Below the pieces are notes generated by a model. That model did no database searches. It saw nothing but the letters and a program-made list of their open reading frames with translations, and had not been told where the DNA came from. A stretch of DNA of 64,000 bases. Origin: VRUE01 sp036266075. Lineage in GTDB: Bacteria; Actinomycetota; Thermoleophilia; Solirubrobacterales; 70-9. Below, in pieces: positions 49,749-61,880 of this stretch (within the stretch, counting starts at the first letter, position 1; every line of letters starts with the position of its first letter). The DNA lies in NCBI GenBank assembly GCA_036266075.1, contig DATANV010000030.1, positions 1 to 64,000 on the forward strand, given 5' to 3'. Position numbers and translations under genes: made by a program.

Positions 49749-50608
49749 CCCCTCACGTCCGTCACTAGCCACTCGCCTTCCTGTCGCATCATTTCGAGCC
49801 GCAGCTCCGAGGTGAGCCCGACTCGCAGCAGCGAGGCGCTGACCGTGTAGGCCTTACCGTGGCGCGGGCCCGGTACGAGGTTGAGGACCTTGGCTTTCGG
49901 CACCTTGGTCTCCTCAGGCAGCCGCGGCGGTCGTTCGGCCAGTGCTTCGGCGAGCTGTGGCGCCGCCGTTTCGGTGAAGATCGCCTTGGCCCGCGCCGGG
50001 CGCTCGCCGACCTCGTAGAAGACGAAGGCGTTGGTGAAGCGCCGCGCGACCTTCATCGCCGCCGGTCCGGCCGGCACCGGTTTGGCGCTGGAGGCGGTGG
50101 CGCCTCCTTCGTCGGCGAGGGTCTCGAGCGCCTCCGCGGCCGTTTCGGTTCCTTCGTCAGTGGCCTCTGGGGCAGCAGCAGCCTCGCCACCGCCGCTCTT
50201 CTCGTCGACGCCGACTCCCTTGGCGACGCCGAAGGATGGCGTCACGCCGTGCAGGACGCGATCGGGGGTCCGATCGCCGGCCGGTTGCGGTGCCGGCGTG
50301 GTCAGGGCGACTGGGGCGGGGGCGGCAGCCTGCTTGCTGCTGCTGCCGTCGTGTCCTGCGGAGAGCAGCAGCCCGCCGAGAGCCGCGGCGGCCACGACCG
50401 CCGCGAGGGCGCCGGCGCCGGCGACGCGGCCGGAGGGGGCGCTGGGCAGGCTCCAGCCGGCGAGCCGCTCGCGCAGCGGCCAGACGAGCCGTCGCTCGAC
50501 CGTCCAGGCCAGCCGCTCGAAGGGCCAGCGGGCGAGGTCGGCGATGGCCGAGAGGAAGCGCTCGATGTGCCCCCTCGTATCGGCGTGGATTTGACGTCGT
50601 CTCAGCAT
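49745..50608 (-). CDS. Membrane-anchored protein of unknown function
   Basis: The product is 287 aa. A cytoplasmic, basic and Trp-rich N-terminus (LARWPFERLAWTVERRLVWP) precedes one membrane helix (AGALAAVVAAAALGGLLL). A low-complexity stretch follows, then a compact extracytoplasmic domain (MKVARRFTNAFVFYEVGE, KAKVLNLVPGPRHGK, LRLEMMRQEGEWLVTDVRG). The ending resembles small NTF2/Mce-associated-like domains. The gene is translationally coupled to the transglycosylase, so a joint cell-envelope role is likely. Confidence 0.82.
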   Translation of the reverse strand: MLRRRQIHADTRGHIERFLSAIADLARWPFERLAWTVERRLVWPLRERLAGWSLPSAPSGRVAGAGALAAVVAAAALGGLLLSAGHDGSSSKQAAAPAPVALTTPAPQPAGDRTPDRVLHGVTPSFGVAKGVGVDEKSGGGEAAAAPEATDEGTETAAEALETLADEGGATASSAKPVPAGPAAMKVARRFTNAFVFYEVGERPARAKAIFTETAAPQLAEALAERPPRLPEETKVPKAKVLNLVPGPRHGKAYTVSASLLRVGLTSELRLEMMRQEGEWLVTDVRG

Positions 50609-50746
50609 CTTGTCGAAGCCCGTAGAAGCTTACGTCGGAATTTGCTCCCTATTCCTGAAGTTCGGCGCCTGGATTGCGACACCCAGGCAGGCTGCCCAGA
50701 CGCTGGATAACAGCGCAACTTGAGGCGCTTCTAAATAACAATCCTG

Positions 50747-53330
<2,584 letters not shown>

Positions 53331-53341
<11 letters not shown>

Positions 53342-53636
53342 CTTCGGCTTTCCTCTCAAGCTCTTCGACTCGCCGCTCGAGGGCGAGGACCCGCTCGACC
53401 CCCGCCAGGTTCAGCCCTTCCGCGGTCAGCTGCTGGATCCTCCGCAACAGCTCGACGTCGCGCTGGGAGTAGAGGCGCGTGTTCTTCGGCGAGCGCTGCG
53501 GCTCGATCAGGCCGCGGGTCTCGTACATGCGCAGCGTCTGGGGGTGCATATGGGCGAGCTCCGCGGCGACGGAGATCATGAACACCCCACGCTCCGCGTC
53601 GACGGAGATCTCCACCCGTTCGCGCCGCGCGCTCAT
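53331..53636 (-). CDS. hspR: HspR heat-shock repressor (MerR family)
   Basis: The product is 101 aa. MISVAAELAHMHPQTLRMYETRGLI is the MerR-type winged HTH. EPQRSPKNTRLYSQRDVELLRRI and a C-terminal coiled coil (VERVLALERRVEELERK) follow. In actinobacteria HspR binds HAIR sites upstream of dnaK with DnaK as co-repressor. Its position between dnaJ and clpB is the standard one. Confidence 0.96.
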
Positions 53637-53694
53637 CCGGCCACCGCCGTATCCGACATTTGCCCCCCCAGGGGGCGGTGAAAGTCGGATGCGC

Positions 53695-54819
53695 TCACGG
53701 GGCGGCGCTCCGCAGCAGCTCCTCGCGCGGGTTGGCGCCGTTCAGGGTCTCGGCCAGTTTCTCGACCGCCTCGCGCTGTTTGTCACTCAATTCCTTGGGG
53801 ACGTCGATCTCGAGCCGGTAGCGGATGTCGCCGCGGCCCTTGCCGTGCGGCTTCGGCGGGCCCTCCCCCCGCAGCCGCTGGATCGTTCCGTGCTTGGTTC
53901 CCGCCGGCACCTTGATCTTCTTCGTTCCGCTCAGGGTCGGAACCTCGATCGTCGCCCCCTGCAGCGCCTCGACGATCGTGATCGGCACCGTCACCTCGAG
54001 GTTGTTGCCGTCGAGCCGCTTGAAGACGGGGGAGGGCGTCACCCGCGTCATCACGAAGAGGTCGCCGGGTGGCCCGCCCCGCGGTCCCGCCTCGCCCTTG
54101 CCGGCGAGGCGGATGCGGGCGCCGTCCTTGACCCCAGCGGGGATGTTCACCTTGTAGCGCTTGGTCTGCCGGGTGAGGCCGGAGCCGCCGCAGGTCGGGC
54201 AGGGGTTCTCGATGATCTGACCGGCGCCCCCGCACTGCGGACAGGGCTGGCTGATCGAGAAGAAGCCCTGGCTTTGGGCGTCGATGCCGCGGCCTTCGCA
54301 GCGTGGGCAGATGACCGGACTCGTCCCCGGTTTGGCGCCGCTGCCATCGCAGGTCGCGCAGCGTTCCTCCTTCGGCACGGCGACGCTGACCTGGGTGCCG
54401 TTGACCGCCTGGTCGAAGCTGAGGCTGACCTCGGTTTCGAGGTTGCGACCGCGCTGCTGCTGCGCCTGGCCGGGCTCGCCGCCGCGGCCGAAGAGGTTGG
54501 AGAGGATGTCACCGAAGCCGCCGCCGCCGAACGGCTGACCACCGGGGCCGCCCGGTCCGCCGCCAAAGCCGCCGAACGGTTGACCACCGGGCCCGCCGAA
54601 GCCGGCGAACATGCCGCCCTGGTCGTACTGCTGGCGTTTCCCAGGATCGGAGAGCGTGTCGTAGGCGCCCTGGACCTCCTTGAACTTCTCCTCGGCGGCC
54701 GCGTCGTCGGGGTTGCGGTCAGGGTGGTACTTCCGGGCCAGCTTCCGGTAGGCCTTCTTGATCTCCTCCTCGGAGGCTCCCTTCGAGACGCCCAGCACCT
54801 TGTAGAGGTCCTCAGCCAA
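53695..54819 (-). CDS. dnaJ: DnaJ co-chaperone
   Basis: The product is 374 aa with a TTG start. The J domain shows YKVLGVSKGASEEEIKKAYR and YHPDRNPDD (HPD motif). A Gly/Phe-rich region (FGGFGGGPGGPGGQPFGGG) follows. The zinc domain has four CxxCxGxG motifs, here CATCDGSG, CPRCEGRG, CPQCGGAG and CPTCGGSG. Stimulates DnaK. The start lies 3 bases after the grpE stop. Confidence 0.97.
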   Translation of the reverse strand: MAEDLYKVLGVSKGASEEEIKKAYRKLARKYHPDRNPDDAAAEEKFKEVQGAYDTLSDPGKRQQYDQGGMFAGFGGPGGQPFGGFGGGPGGPGGQPFGGGGFGDILSNLFGRGGEPGQAQQQRGRNLETEVSLSFDQAVNGTQVSVAVPKEERCATCDGSGAKPGTSPVICPRCEGRGIDAQSQGFFSISQPCPQCGGAGQIIENPCPTCGGSGLTRQTKRYKVNIPAGVKDGARIRLAGKGEAGPRGGPPGDLFVMTRVTPSPVFKRLDGNNLEVTVPITIVEALQGATIEVPTLSGTKKIKVPAGTKHGTIQRLRGEGPPKPHGKGRGDIRYRLEIDVPKELSDKQREAVEKLAETLNGANPREELLRSAAP

Positions 54820-54822
54820 GCC

Positions 54823-55397
54823 TTACTCCGCGACCACCACGCGCGCCGGCCGCACCAGCTGCTCGCCGAGTCGGTAGCCCTTCTGCATCGTCTCCACCAC
54901 CGTCCCCGGCTCGGCCCCGTCAACAGGCTGCGTCGAGAGCGCCTCGTGCAAGTTCGGGTCGAACTTCTCCCCCGTTGGGTCCACAGCCTCGACCCCATTT
55001 CGGCTGAGGGTCTCCCGCAAACCTCGGAAGACAAGGAGGACGCCATGGGCCAACCCATCCTCCGAGTCGCCCTCCGGGTCGAGCCCGGCGGCTTGAAGCG
55101 CCCTCTCCAGATCGTCCAGGACCGGCACAACCTCCCGAATCACTTCAGCTTTCCCGCGAGCGCCGGCGGCTTGCACCTCGCTGGTCATCCGCTTACGGAA
55201 GTTCTCGAAGTCAGCTTTCGTCCGCTTGGCGAGCTCTAGGTAGTCATCCCGCTCGCTGAGAAGGGCATCGAGGTCGTGCGCAACCTGCTCCTCTTCCACG
55301 GGTGGCGTGGGGTTGGGTTCCCCTCCCGCCGAGGGAGGGGTGCCCTGCCCCGCGACAGGACCCGTGGTCGAGTGGTCGGTCCCTCGGTCGTCGACGC

Positions 55398-55401
<4 letters not shown>
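54823..55401 (-). CDS. grpE: GrpE nucleotide exchange factor
   Basis: The product is 192 aa from a GTG overlapping the dnaK stop (GTGA). A disordered N-terminus is followed by the long helix (DDYLELAKRTKADFENFRKR) and the C-terminal beta domain (GVEAVDPTGEKFDPNLHEAL, VETMQKGYRLGEQLVRPARV). The N-terminal segment TTGPVAGQGTPPSAGGEP and PTPPVEEE is encoded by a repeat-like element (55301-55357) that shares flanks with the pdhC insert. Confidence 0.96.
55301..55357. repeat. Short element in grpE sharing flanks with the pdhC insert
   Basis: GGTGGCGTGGGG at the left and GCGACAGGACCCG at the right are identical to the ends of the pdhC element. Between them is a compact perfect hairpin (CCCCTCCC, loop GCCGA, GGGAGGGG; 55320-55340) in place of the long core. 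Both copies code for a GPVA...PTPPxEE-type linker. Confidence 0.75.
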
Positions 55402-57299
<1,898 letters not shown>

Positions 57300-57326
57300 T
57301 TCTCCAGTACCTCCAGGGTCTAGTCG

Positions 57327-57348
57327 CTTGACTGGCTGCCGAGTCCAG
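57327..57348 (-). promoter_or_regulatory. HAIR-like inverted repeat upstream of dnaK
   Basis: CTTGACT (57327-57333) and AGTCCAG (57342-57348) form an inverted repeat with 8-nt spacing and one mismatch. The known HspR site is CTTGAGT-N7-ACTCAAG, so this is only similar. It lies in the dnaK leader, where a repressor could act. The presence of hspR in the operon makes an HspR site expected. Confidence 0.4.
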
Positions 57349-57379
57349 GGAAAACATGGACTCTAAAAATCTAAGTGGC

Positions 57380-57407
57380 AGTATGGCAGATTCCTGATAG
57401 ATCTCAA
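57380..57407 (-). promoter_or_regulatory. Probable dnaK operon promoter
   Basis: On the minus strand TTGAGA (57402-57407) and CATACT (57380-57385) are spaced by 16 bp, a fair sigma-70-type pair. They sit in the only AT-rich patch between dnaK and the divergent secreted-protein gene. The leader would be about 75 nt. Confidence 0.5.
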
Positions 57408-57523
57408 ATTGACACCTCCCCTAAGTGGTTTCGCGTTTTGCGGCTGCGGGCAGATGTCCACTGGAGGCGCCTCGACCCAACCGGGTCCCGTTCAAGCGGG
57501 ATCGCGGAAGAGGAGGAATTGCC

Positions 57524-58762
57524 TTGACTCACGCCCATGCACCCGATCTTCGCGCCTTGGTGGCGGCAATCGCAGTCCTGGCTCTGTTGCTACCCGGCAG
57601 CGCCCTCGCGAACCTGGGGAGGGCACACGATCGAGCAGAGGTCCACCCCGCTAAGGCGCTGACGCACCGCGCCAAGCTCCGCCATTCGGGCCACGGTCAC
57701 CCCGGCGTTCACGACAACGGCATAGGCAAGGTCGCGAACGTGATGACCCGCAACCTCTATCTCGGCGCCGACCTGACGCCGGCGATCGAAGCCCCCAACC
57801 TGCCGGCCTTCGTCGCTGCCAACGGCAAAATCCTGCGCGACGTCACCGCCAACAGCTTCCCGATCCGAGCCAAGGGCCTGGCGCAGGAGATCCTCGCCGA
57901 GAAGCCCGATTTGGTCGGCCTGCAGGAGGTCGCGCTGTGGCGCACCGCACCGGTCAACTTCGAAGTCCTCGAAAAAGGGCCGAGCGCGACCACGGTCCGC
58001 TACGACTACCTGCAGGAACTGCTCGCGCAGCTGAACAAGGCCAAACCGGAATACGAAGTCGTCGTCTCCCAGGACGAGTTCGACTTCGAGGCGCCGGCGG
58101 ACGAGGACGAAAACCCCGCCACCGGACCCTTCGGCGCCGACATCAACGGCCGCCTTACGATGCGCGACGTGATCCTCGCCAGGCGCGGCGCTGGCGTGCA
58201 GACCGCGAACCCGAGCGCCGGGCACTTTGCCAACCTGCTGCCGGTAAAAATCCTCGGCACCGAAGTGCCGGTGACGCGCGGCTGGGTCAGCACCGACGCC
58301 AAGGTCCGCGGCAGCCACTGGTTCCGCTTCGTCAACACCCACCTCGAGGCGTTCGATCCGGCGGCGCTGGTGCCGAGCTTCCGCGCCAAACAGGCGGCCG
58401 AGCTGGTCGCGCCGGGGGGCCCAGCGACGAGCAGCCAGCCGGTGATCCTGCTCGGCGACCTCAACTCCGATGACGACACGGTCGCACCGGGCGACCAGCA
58501 GGCCTACCGGGTCCTGCTCGAAGCAGGTCTGGTCGAGCGCAGCACCAACAAACCGCTCAGCTGCTGCCTCAAATCCAGCCTCCTGGCCGAAAACGCCGGT
58601 GGCAAAGTCGCCGACTTCAACCACCAGGTCGACCACATCATGACCGACGACCCGTCGGAGATCTCCCTGCAGAGCTCGGCCGTAACCGGCCTGCTGCCGG
58701 TCAACGGCTTCTGGGACTCCGACCACGCCGGCCTCTTTAGCGCCCTGAGGTTCAGCCACTAA
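57524..58762 (+). CDS. Secreted endonuclease/exonuclease/phosphatase family protein
   Basis: The product is 412 aa from the TTG at 57524, supported by AGGAGG 7 nt upstream. Signal peptide LRALVAAIAVLALLLPGSALA. EEP-fold landmarks are VANVMTRNLYLGADLTP (N-terminal Asn), PDLVGLQEVALW (metal-binding Glu), RFVNTHLEAFDPA, VILLGDLNSDDD and DSDHAGLFSALRFS (terminal Asp-His). Probably an extracellular phosphodiesterase (nuclease, sphingomyelinase-like or phosphatase). Divergent from dnaK. Confidence 0.9.
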   Translation: MTHAHAPDLRALVAAIAVLALLLPGSALANLGRAHDRAEVHPAKALTHRAKLRHSGHGHPGVHDNGIGKVANVMTRNLYLGADLTPAIEAPNLPAFVAANGKILRDVTANSFPIRAKGLAQEILAEKPDLVGLQEVALWRTAPVNFEVLEKGPSATTVRYDYLQELLAQLNKAKPEYEVVVSQDEFDFEAPADEDENPATGPFGADINGRLTMRDVILARRGAGVQTANPSAGHFANLLPVKILGTEVPVTRGWVSTDAKVRGSHWFRFVNTHLEAFDPAALVPSFRAKQAAELVAPGGPATSSQPVILLGDLNSDDDTVAPGDQQAYRVLLEAGLVERSTNKPLSCCLKSSLLAENAGGKVADFNHQVDHIMTDDPSEISLQSSAVTGLLPVNGFWDSDHAGLFSALRFSH

Positions 58763-58778
58763 CACAGCTCAGATAAAG

Positions 58779-58887
58779 CCCGTTCCCGGGAGGGGTGGAA
58801 CGTCTTGTACTTTTTCGCCCAAGCGCGTCGGCGAGAGACGCCCCGCGCCCGGGCAAAAAGTTAAGTGGAACCCCTACCGGAGACGGG
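58779..58887. repeat. Palindromic intergenic element, copy C
   Basis: Outer arms CCCGTTCCCGGGAGGGGT and ACCCCTACCGGAGACGGG pair with a few mismatches. The core has GTCTTGTAC, TTTTTCGCC, GGCGAGAGA, GGGCAAAAAG and TTAAGTGGA in the same order as copy D. It fills the gap between convergent stop codons. Confidence 0.92.
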
Positions 58888-58892
58888 CGGAA

Positions 58893-59312
58893 CTAGCCCT
58901 CGCCGGCGGTGCGGGCGACGAACTCAGCCACTTCTTCGGCCTGCTCACCGTCGAGGATGCCACCCGGCATCCGGCCCGGGGTGGTGCTGCTGTCGACGCC
59001 GTTTTCGATCGCGTTGAGGACACGACCTTCGGTCGCCTTGATCGTGTCCTGCGCGTTCGGGCCTTCCGGTGCGCCGGAGGGGGCCAGCAGTTCGTCCAAA
59101 TCCGGCGCGAAGTTGCCGTCGGTACCGGCGGCGTAGAGCGTGTGGCAGGTCCCACAATTGGTCTGGAAGAGGCTCTGTCCGGACTTCAGCTCGGCCGGTA
59201 CCTCCTCGGCCCCGCGGGCAGCATCGCCGTCGGAGCGGAAGGCCAGCCAGGGGATCAGGACCGCCAGGACGACGACCGTCAAGCCGAAGATGACGAAGGT
59301 CTTGCGGGTCAT
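58893..59312 (-). CDS. Membrane-anchored c-type cytochrome
   Basis: The product is 139 aa from ATG 59312, overlapping the nth stop (ATGA). One N-terminal membrane anchor (FVIFGLTVVVLAVLIPWLAF) is followed by a single heme-binding CGTCH (in QTNCGTCHTLYAAG) and a distal Met ligand in TTPGRMPGGIL. This is a class I cytochrome c facing outside, likely an electron carrier. Longer in-frame starts were rejected because the ATGA overlap gives the anchor right at the start. Confidence 0.92.
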   Translation of the reverse strand: MTRKTFVIFGLTVVVLAVLIPWLAFRSDGDAARGAEEVPAELKSGQSLFQTNCGTCHTLYAAGTDGNFAPDLDELLAPSGAPEGPNAQDTIKATEGRVLNAIENGVDSSTTPGRMPGGILDGEQAEEVAEFVARTAGEG

Positions 59313-59974
59313 TTGCGCCCGGCACGGTACCAGGGGCACATGCGACGCAGCGCGCACTCGCCACAACGCGGTTTCGGCCGGCAGACCTCGCGCCCGTGGC
59401 GGATCAGGTTCATGTGCAGCTCGTGGGCGTCAGCCGGGTCGACGATCGCCAGCATCTCGTCGTGGGCACGCTCGAAGGAGGCCTTTTCGGGGAACAGGCC
59501 GAGCCTGCCGCCGACCCGGTGGACGTGCACATCGACGGGGATGTCGGGGATCCCCCAGGTGAAGATCAGCACGCAGGCCGCCGTTTTGCGGCCGACCCCA
59601 GGCAGCGAGAGCAGGAACTCGAGCGACTCCTCGCGGGGCGCGGTCTCGGTCCAGTCGAGATCGGGAGGGTCGCCCAGCCGTTCGAGGATCGCCTGGATGC
59701 GCGGTGCCTTCTGCTTGGCGAGGCCGCCCGGGCGGATCGTCTCCTCCAGCTCCTCGACCGGCGCGTCGCGCACCTCCTCCCAGGTCGGGTAGCGCTCGCG
59801 CAGCTGGGCGAAGGCGCGGTCGCGGTTGCGGTCGTTGGTGTGCTGCGAAAGCACGGTCTTGATCAGCTCGGCGATCGGGTGCCCGTGCGGCTCCTCGGGC
59901 GGAACTCCGTACATCTCGCGCAGCCGGTCGCGGATCGCCCGCACCCGGCGTTTCGTCGGCCGTTTCCAGGTCAT
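59309..59974 (-). CDS. nth: Endonuclease III (DNA glycosylase/AP lyase)
   Basis: The product is 221 aa. HhH motif LPGVGRKTAACVL with the catalytic Lys, catalytic Asp in IPVDVHVHRVGGRLGL, and the C-terminal 4Fe-4S ligands C-x6-C-x2-C-x5-C (CRPKPRCGECALRRMC). ELIKTVLSQHTNDRNRDRAF is the N-terminal helix pattern; HTND replaces the more usual QTxD. Base-excision repair of oxidised pyrimidines. Coupled to the cytochrome gene. Confidence 0.95.
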   Translation of the reverse strand: MTWKRPTKRRVRAIRDRLREMYGVPPEEPHGHPIAELIKTVLSQHTNDRNRDRAFAQLRERYPTWEEVRDAPVEELEETIRPGGLAKQKAPRIQAILERLGDPPDLDWTETAPREESLEFLLSLPGVGRKTAACVLIFTWGIPDIPVDVHVHRVGGRLGLFPEKASFERAHDEMLAIVDPADAHELHMNLIRHGREVCRPKPRCGECALRRMCPWYRAGRK

Positions 59975-60003
59975 CCCGGCGGCACCCTAGCCGGGGTCCC
60001 ACC

Positions 60004-60140
60004 TGCTGCGTATGGTTCGAGCAGCGGAAGCTGGTGGTCCACGACTGGGGCTCGCTGGCGCTGACGATGCGCCAGGCACGCGGCGACCGCAGCCCGATGC
60101 CGCCCGAGTTCGTCGACACCGTTTTCGGCAATCCGCCCAA
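60004..60140 (+). pseudogene. Possible decayed coding fragment
   Basis: A frame without a clear start reads VWFEQRKLVVHDWGSLALT and MPPEFVDTVFGNPPKA before losing coherence. HDWGS resembles the nucleophile-preceding turn of alpha/beta hydrolases, but too little remains to be sure. Confidence 0.3.
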
Positions 60141-60160
60141 AGCGCCAGCCGCCGGCGCCC

Positions 60161-60202
60161 CACCGAAAAAGTTGAGAGAGGAGGGGTGCCCGGCCTCTCC
60201 TC
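60161..60202. repeat. Palindromic-element relic and hairpin upstream of the PAP2 gene
   Basis: ACCGAAAAAGTTGAGAG resembles the right half of the intergenic elements (GGCGAAAAAGTTAAG). It runs into a 9-bp perfect stem, GAGAGGAGG / CCTCTCCTC, at 60176-60202 with a 9-nt loop. Confidence 0.5.
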
Positions 60203-60241
60203 CCACAACCAACCCGTTCACACCCGGATTACAATTGCGAG

Positions 60242-61021
60242 ATGTCTCGTGCCTTCGCCGCGGTGACCGCCAAGCTGCCCCAAGGCTGGGGCGACGCCGG
60301 CCGCCAGCTGGGCATCCTCGTCCTCGTCGACGTCGCCTACGAGCTGGTGCGCGGCCTCGCCGACGGCCAGCGCGCCGAGGCGATCGCCCACGGGCGCCAG
60401 GTGATCGACTTCGAGCAGTCGACGCACACCCTCTTCGAGCCGAGCGTGCAGGCCTTCTTCCTGCCAGTCCATTGGCTGATCGACTTCGCCAACCAGATCT
60501 ACCTCAACAGCCAGTTCTCGATCACCCTGGCCTTCCTGATCTGGCTCTACCTCTTCCGCAACGAGTCCTATTACTTCGTCCGCAACATGTTCGTCGTCTC
60601 GATGGGCCTGGCACTGGTCGGCTACACGCTCTACCCGACCGCGCCGCCGCGGATGTTCCCCGAGCACGGCTTCATCGACACGATCACCGACTTCTCCAAC
60701 GTCAACCACGACTCGGCGCTGGCGAAAATCTTCATCAACCCCTACGCCGCCGTGCCGAGCATGCACTGCGCCTTCGCGCTGATGATCGGCGGCACCGGCG
60801 TGCGCGTCTCGCGGCACTGGTTCACGCGCGCCTTCTGGGCCTGCTGGCCGCTGCTCGTCGCCTGGGTGGTGGTCGTCACCGGCAACCACTACTGGGCCGA
60901 CGTCGCGCTGGGCTGGATGGTCGCCGCCACTTCAGCTCTCGTGGCAAGCCGCCTGCTGGCCCGTGCCCGCCCGCAGGCCTGGGCTTGGCGGACCGGCTCG
61001 CCCCGGGAGGCTGAGGCATAG
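60242..61021 (+). CDS. PAP2 superfamily membrane enzyme (phosphatase or inositol-lipid transferase)
   Basis: The product is 259 aa with about five to six membrane helices. The PAP2 catalytic elements are AAVPSMHCAFALMIGG (SMH) and VVVTGNHYWADVALGW (GNHYxxD). YTLYPTAPPRMFPEHG matches the PAP2_3/inositol phosphoceramide synthase-like subgroup. It precedes a PgsA-like synthase and ino1, which suggests a role in inositol or phosphatidate lipid metabolism. Confidence 0.88.
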   Translation: MSRAFAAVTAKLPQGWGDAGRQLGILVLVDVAYELVRGLADGQRAEAIAHGRQVIDFEQSTHTLFEPSVQAFFLPVHWLIDFANQIYLNSQFSITLAFLIWLYLFRNESYYFVRNMFVVSMGLALVGYTLYPTAPPRMFPEHGFIDTITDFSNVNHDSALAKIFINPYAAVPSMHCAFALMIGGTGVRVSRHWFTRAFWACWPLLVAWVVVVTGNHYWADVALGWMVAATSALVASRLLARARPQAWAWRTGSPREAEA

Positions 61022-61133
61022 AGGCCATCCCGGTAGGGGTGGAACGTCTTGTGCTTTTTCGCCCGAGCGCGGCAGCGAGAGACGCCCCGCCCCCGGCGAA
61101 AAAGTTAAGTGGAACCCCTACCGGGATGGCCTC
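61021..61133. repeat. Palindromic intergenic element, copy D (best preserved)
   Basis: A 20-bp perfect inverted repeat (GAGGCCATCCCGGTAGGGGT at 61021-61040 with its complement at 61114-61133) encloses the core GTCTTGTGC, TTTTTCGCC, AGCGAGAGA, GGCGAAAAAG and TTAAGTGGA. It begins at the final base of the PAP2 stop codon and lies between two genes in the same direction. Confidence 0.95.
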
Positions 61134-61153
61134 TTCCTTTAGCCTCACATGCG

Positions 61154-61819
61154 ATGGAGTCTCAGGCCCCTCCCGGGGCTTCCAGTCAACACCGCAACGG
61201 CCGCCAGCCGCGCAACGGCCAGGAGCTTCGCGCCTACGCCCGCGAGCGGCTGATCGAGTCGCGCCTGACCCCGAACGCGATCTCGGTTGCCGGCCTGGTC
61301 GGCAACTTGATCGCCGCGGCGCTGGTCACCCAGCGGCTCTTCTTCCTCGCCGGCATCGCCTTCGTCCTCGGCTCAGTGATGGACACGCTCGACGGGCGCT
61401 ACTCGCGGATGTCGGGCAAGGGGACCCTGTTCGGCGCCTTCCTCGACTCGACCCTGGACCGGATCGAGGAGGGGATCGTGCTCGCCGCCGTCGCCGGCTA
61501 CTTCGCCGCCACCGGCGACGATTTTGCCGCGGCGATGTGCGTCGTCGCCGTGCTCGGCTCGCTGATGGTCTCCTACACGCGGGCCCGCGCCGAGGCGCTG
61601 GGAGTCGAGTGCAAGGTCGGATTGGCGACGCGACCGGTGCGGGTAGTCATACTGTCCGTCGGCCTGATCTTCGCCAAGGGCGCCGGGCTCGGCGATTTCG
61701 AGCTGCTGGCGGCGGCGGTCTACCTGATCGCGGCGTTGACCATCGTCACCACGATCCAGCGCGTATGGCACGTCCGGAACGAGCTATCGAGAGACTCCCA
61801 GGGGCCGAACGCCCTGTAA
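61154..61819 (+). CDS. pgsA: CDP-alcohol phosphatidyltransferase, PgsA/PI-phosphate synthase-like
   Basis: The product is 221 aa from ATG 61154. The CDP-alcohol signature is present as DTLDGRYSR...GAFLDSTLDR, with D77, D80, D98 and D102 as metal ligands; Ser replaces the usual Ala before Arg. Five to six membrane helices follow. LIESRLTPNAISVAGLVGN is typical of the actinobacterial phosphatidylinositol-phosphate synthase. ino1 lies 61 bp downstream and could supply inositol-1-phosphate. Confidence 0.9.
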   Translation: MESQAPPGASSQHRNGRQPRNGQELRAYARERLIESRLTPNAISVAGLVGNLIAAALVTQRLFFLAGIAFVLGSVMDTLDGRYSRMSGKGTLFGAFLDSTLDRIEEGIVLAAVAGYFAATGDDFAAAMCVVAVLGSLMVSYTRARAEALGVECKVGLATRPVRVVILSVGLIFAKGAGLGDFELLAAAVYLIAALTIVTTIQRVWHVRNELSRDSQGPNAL

Positions 61820-61880
61820 CCGGACGGGGTCGCGGGTTTGCTTTGCCAGTCAGTCAGATCGAGAGAGGACTTCGTACTTC

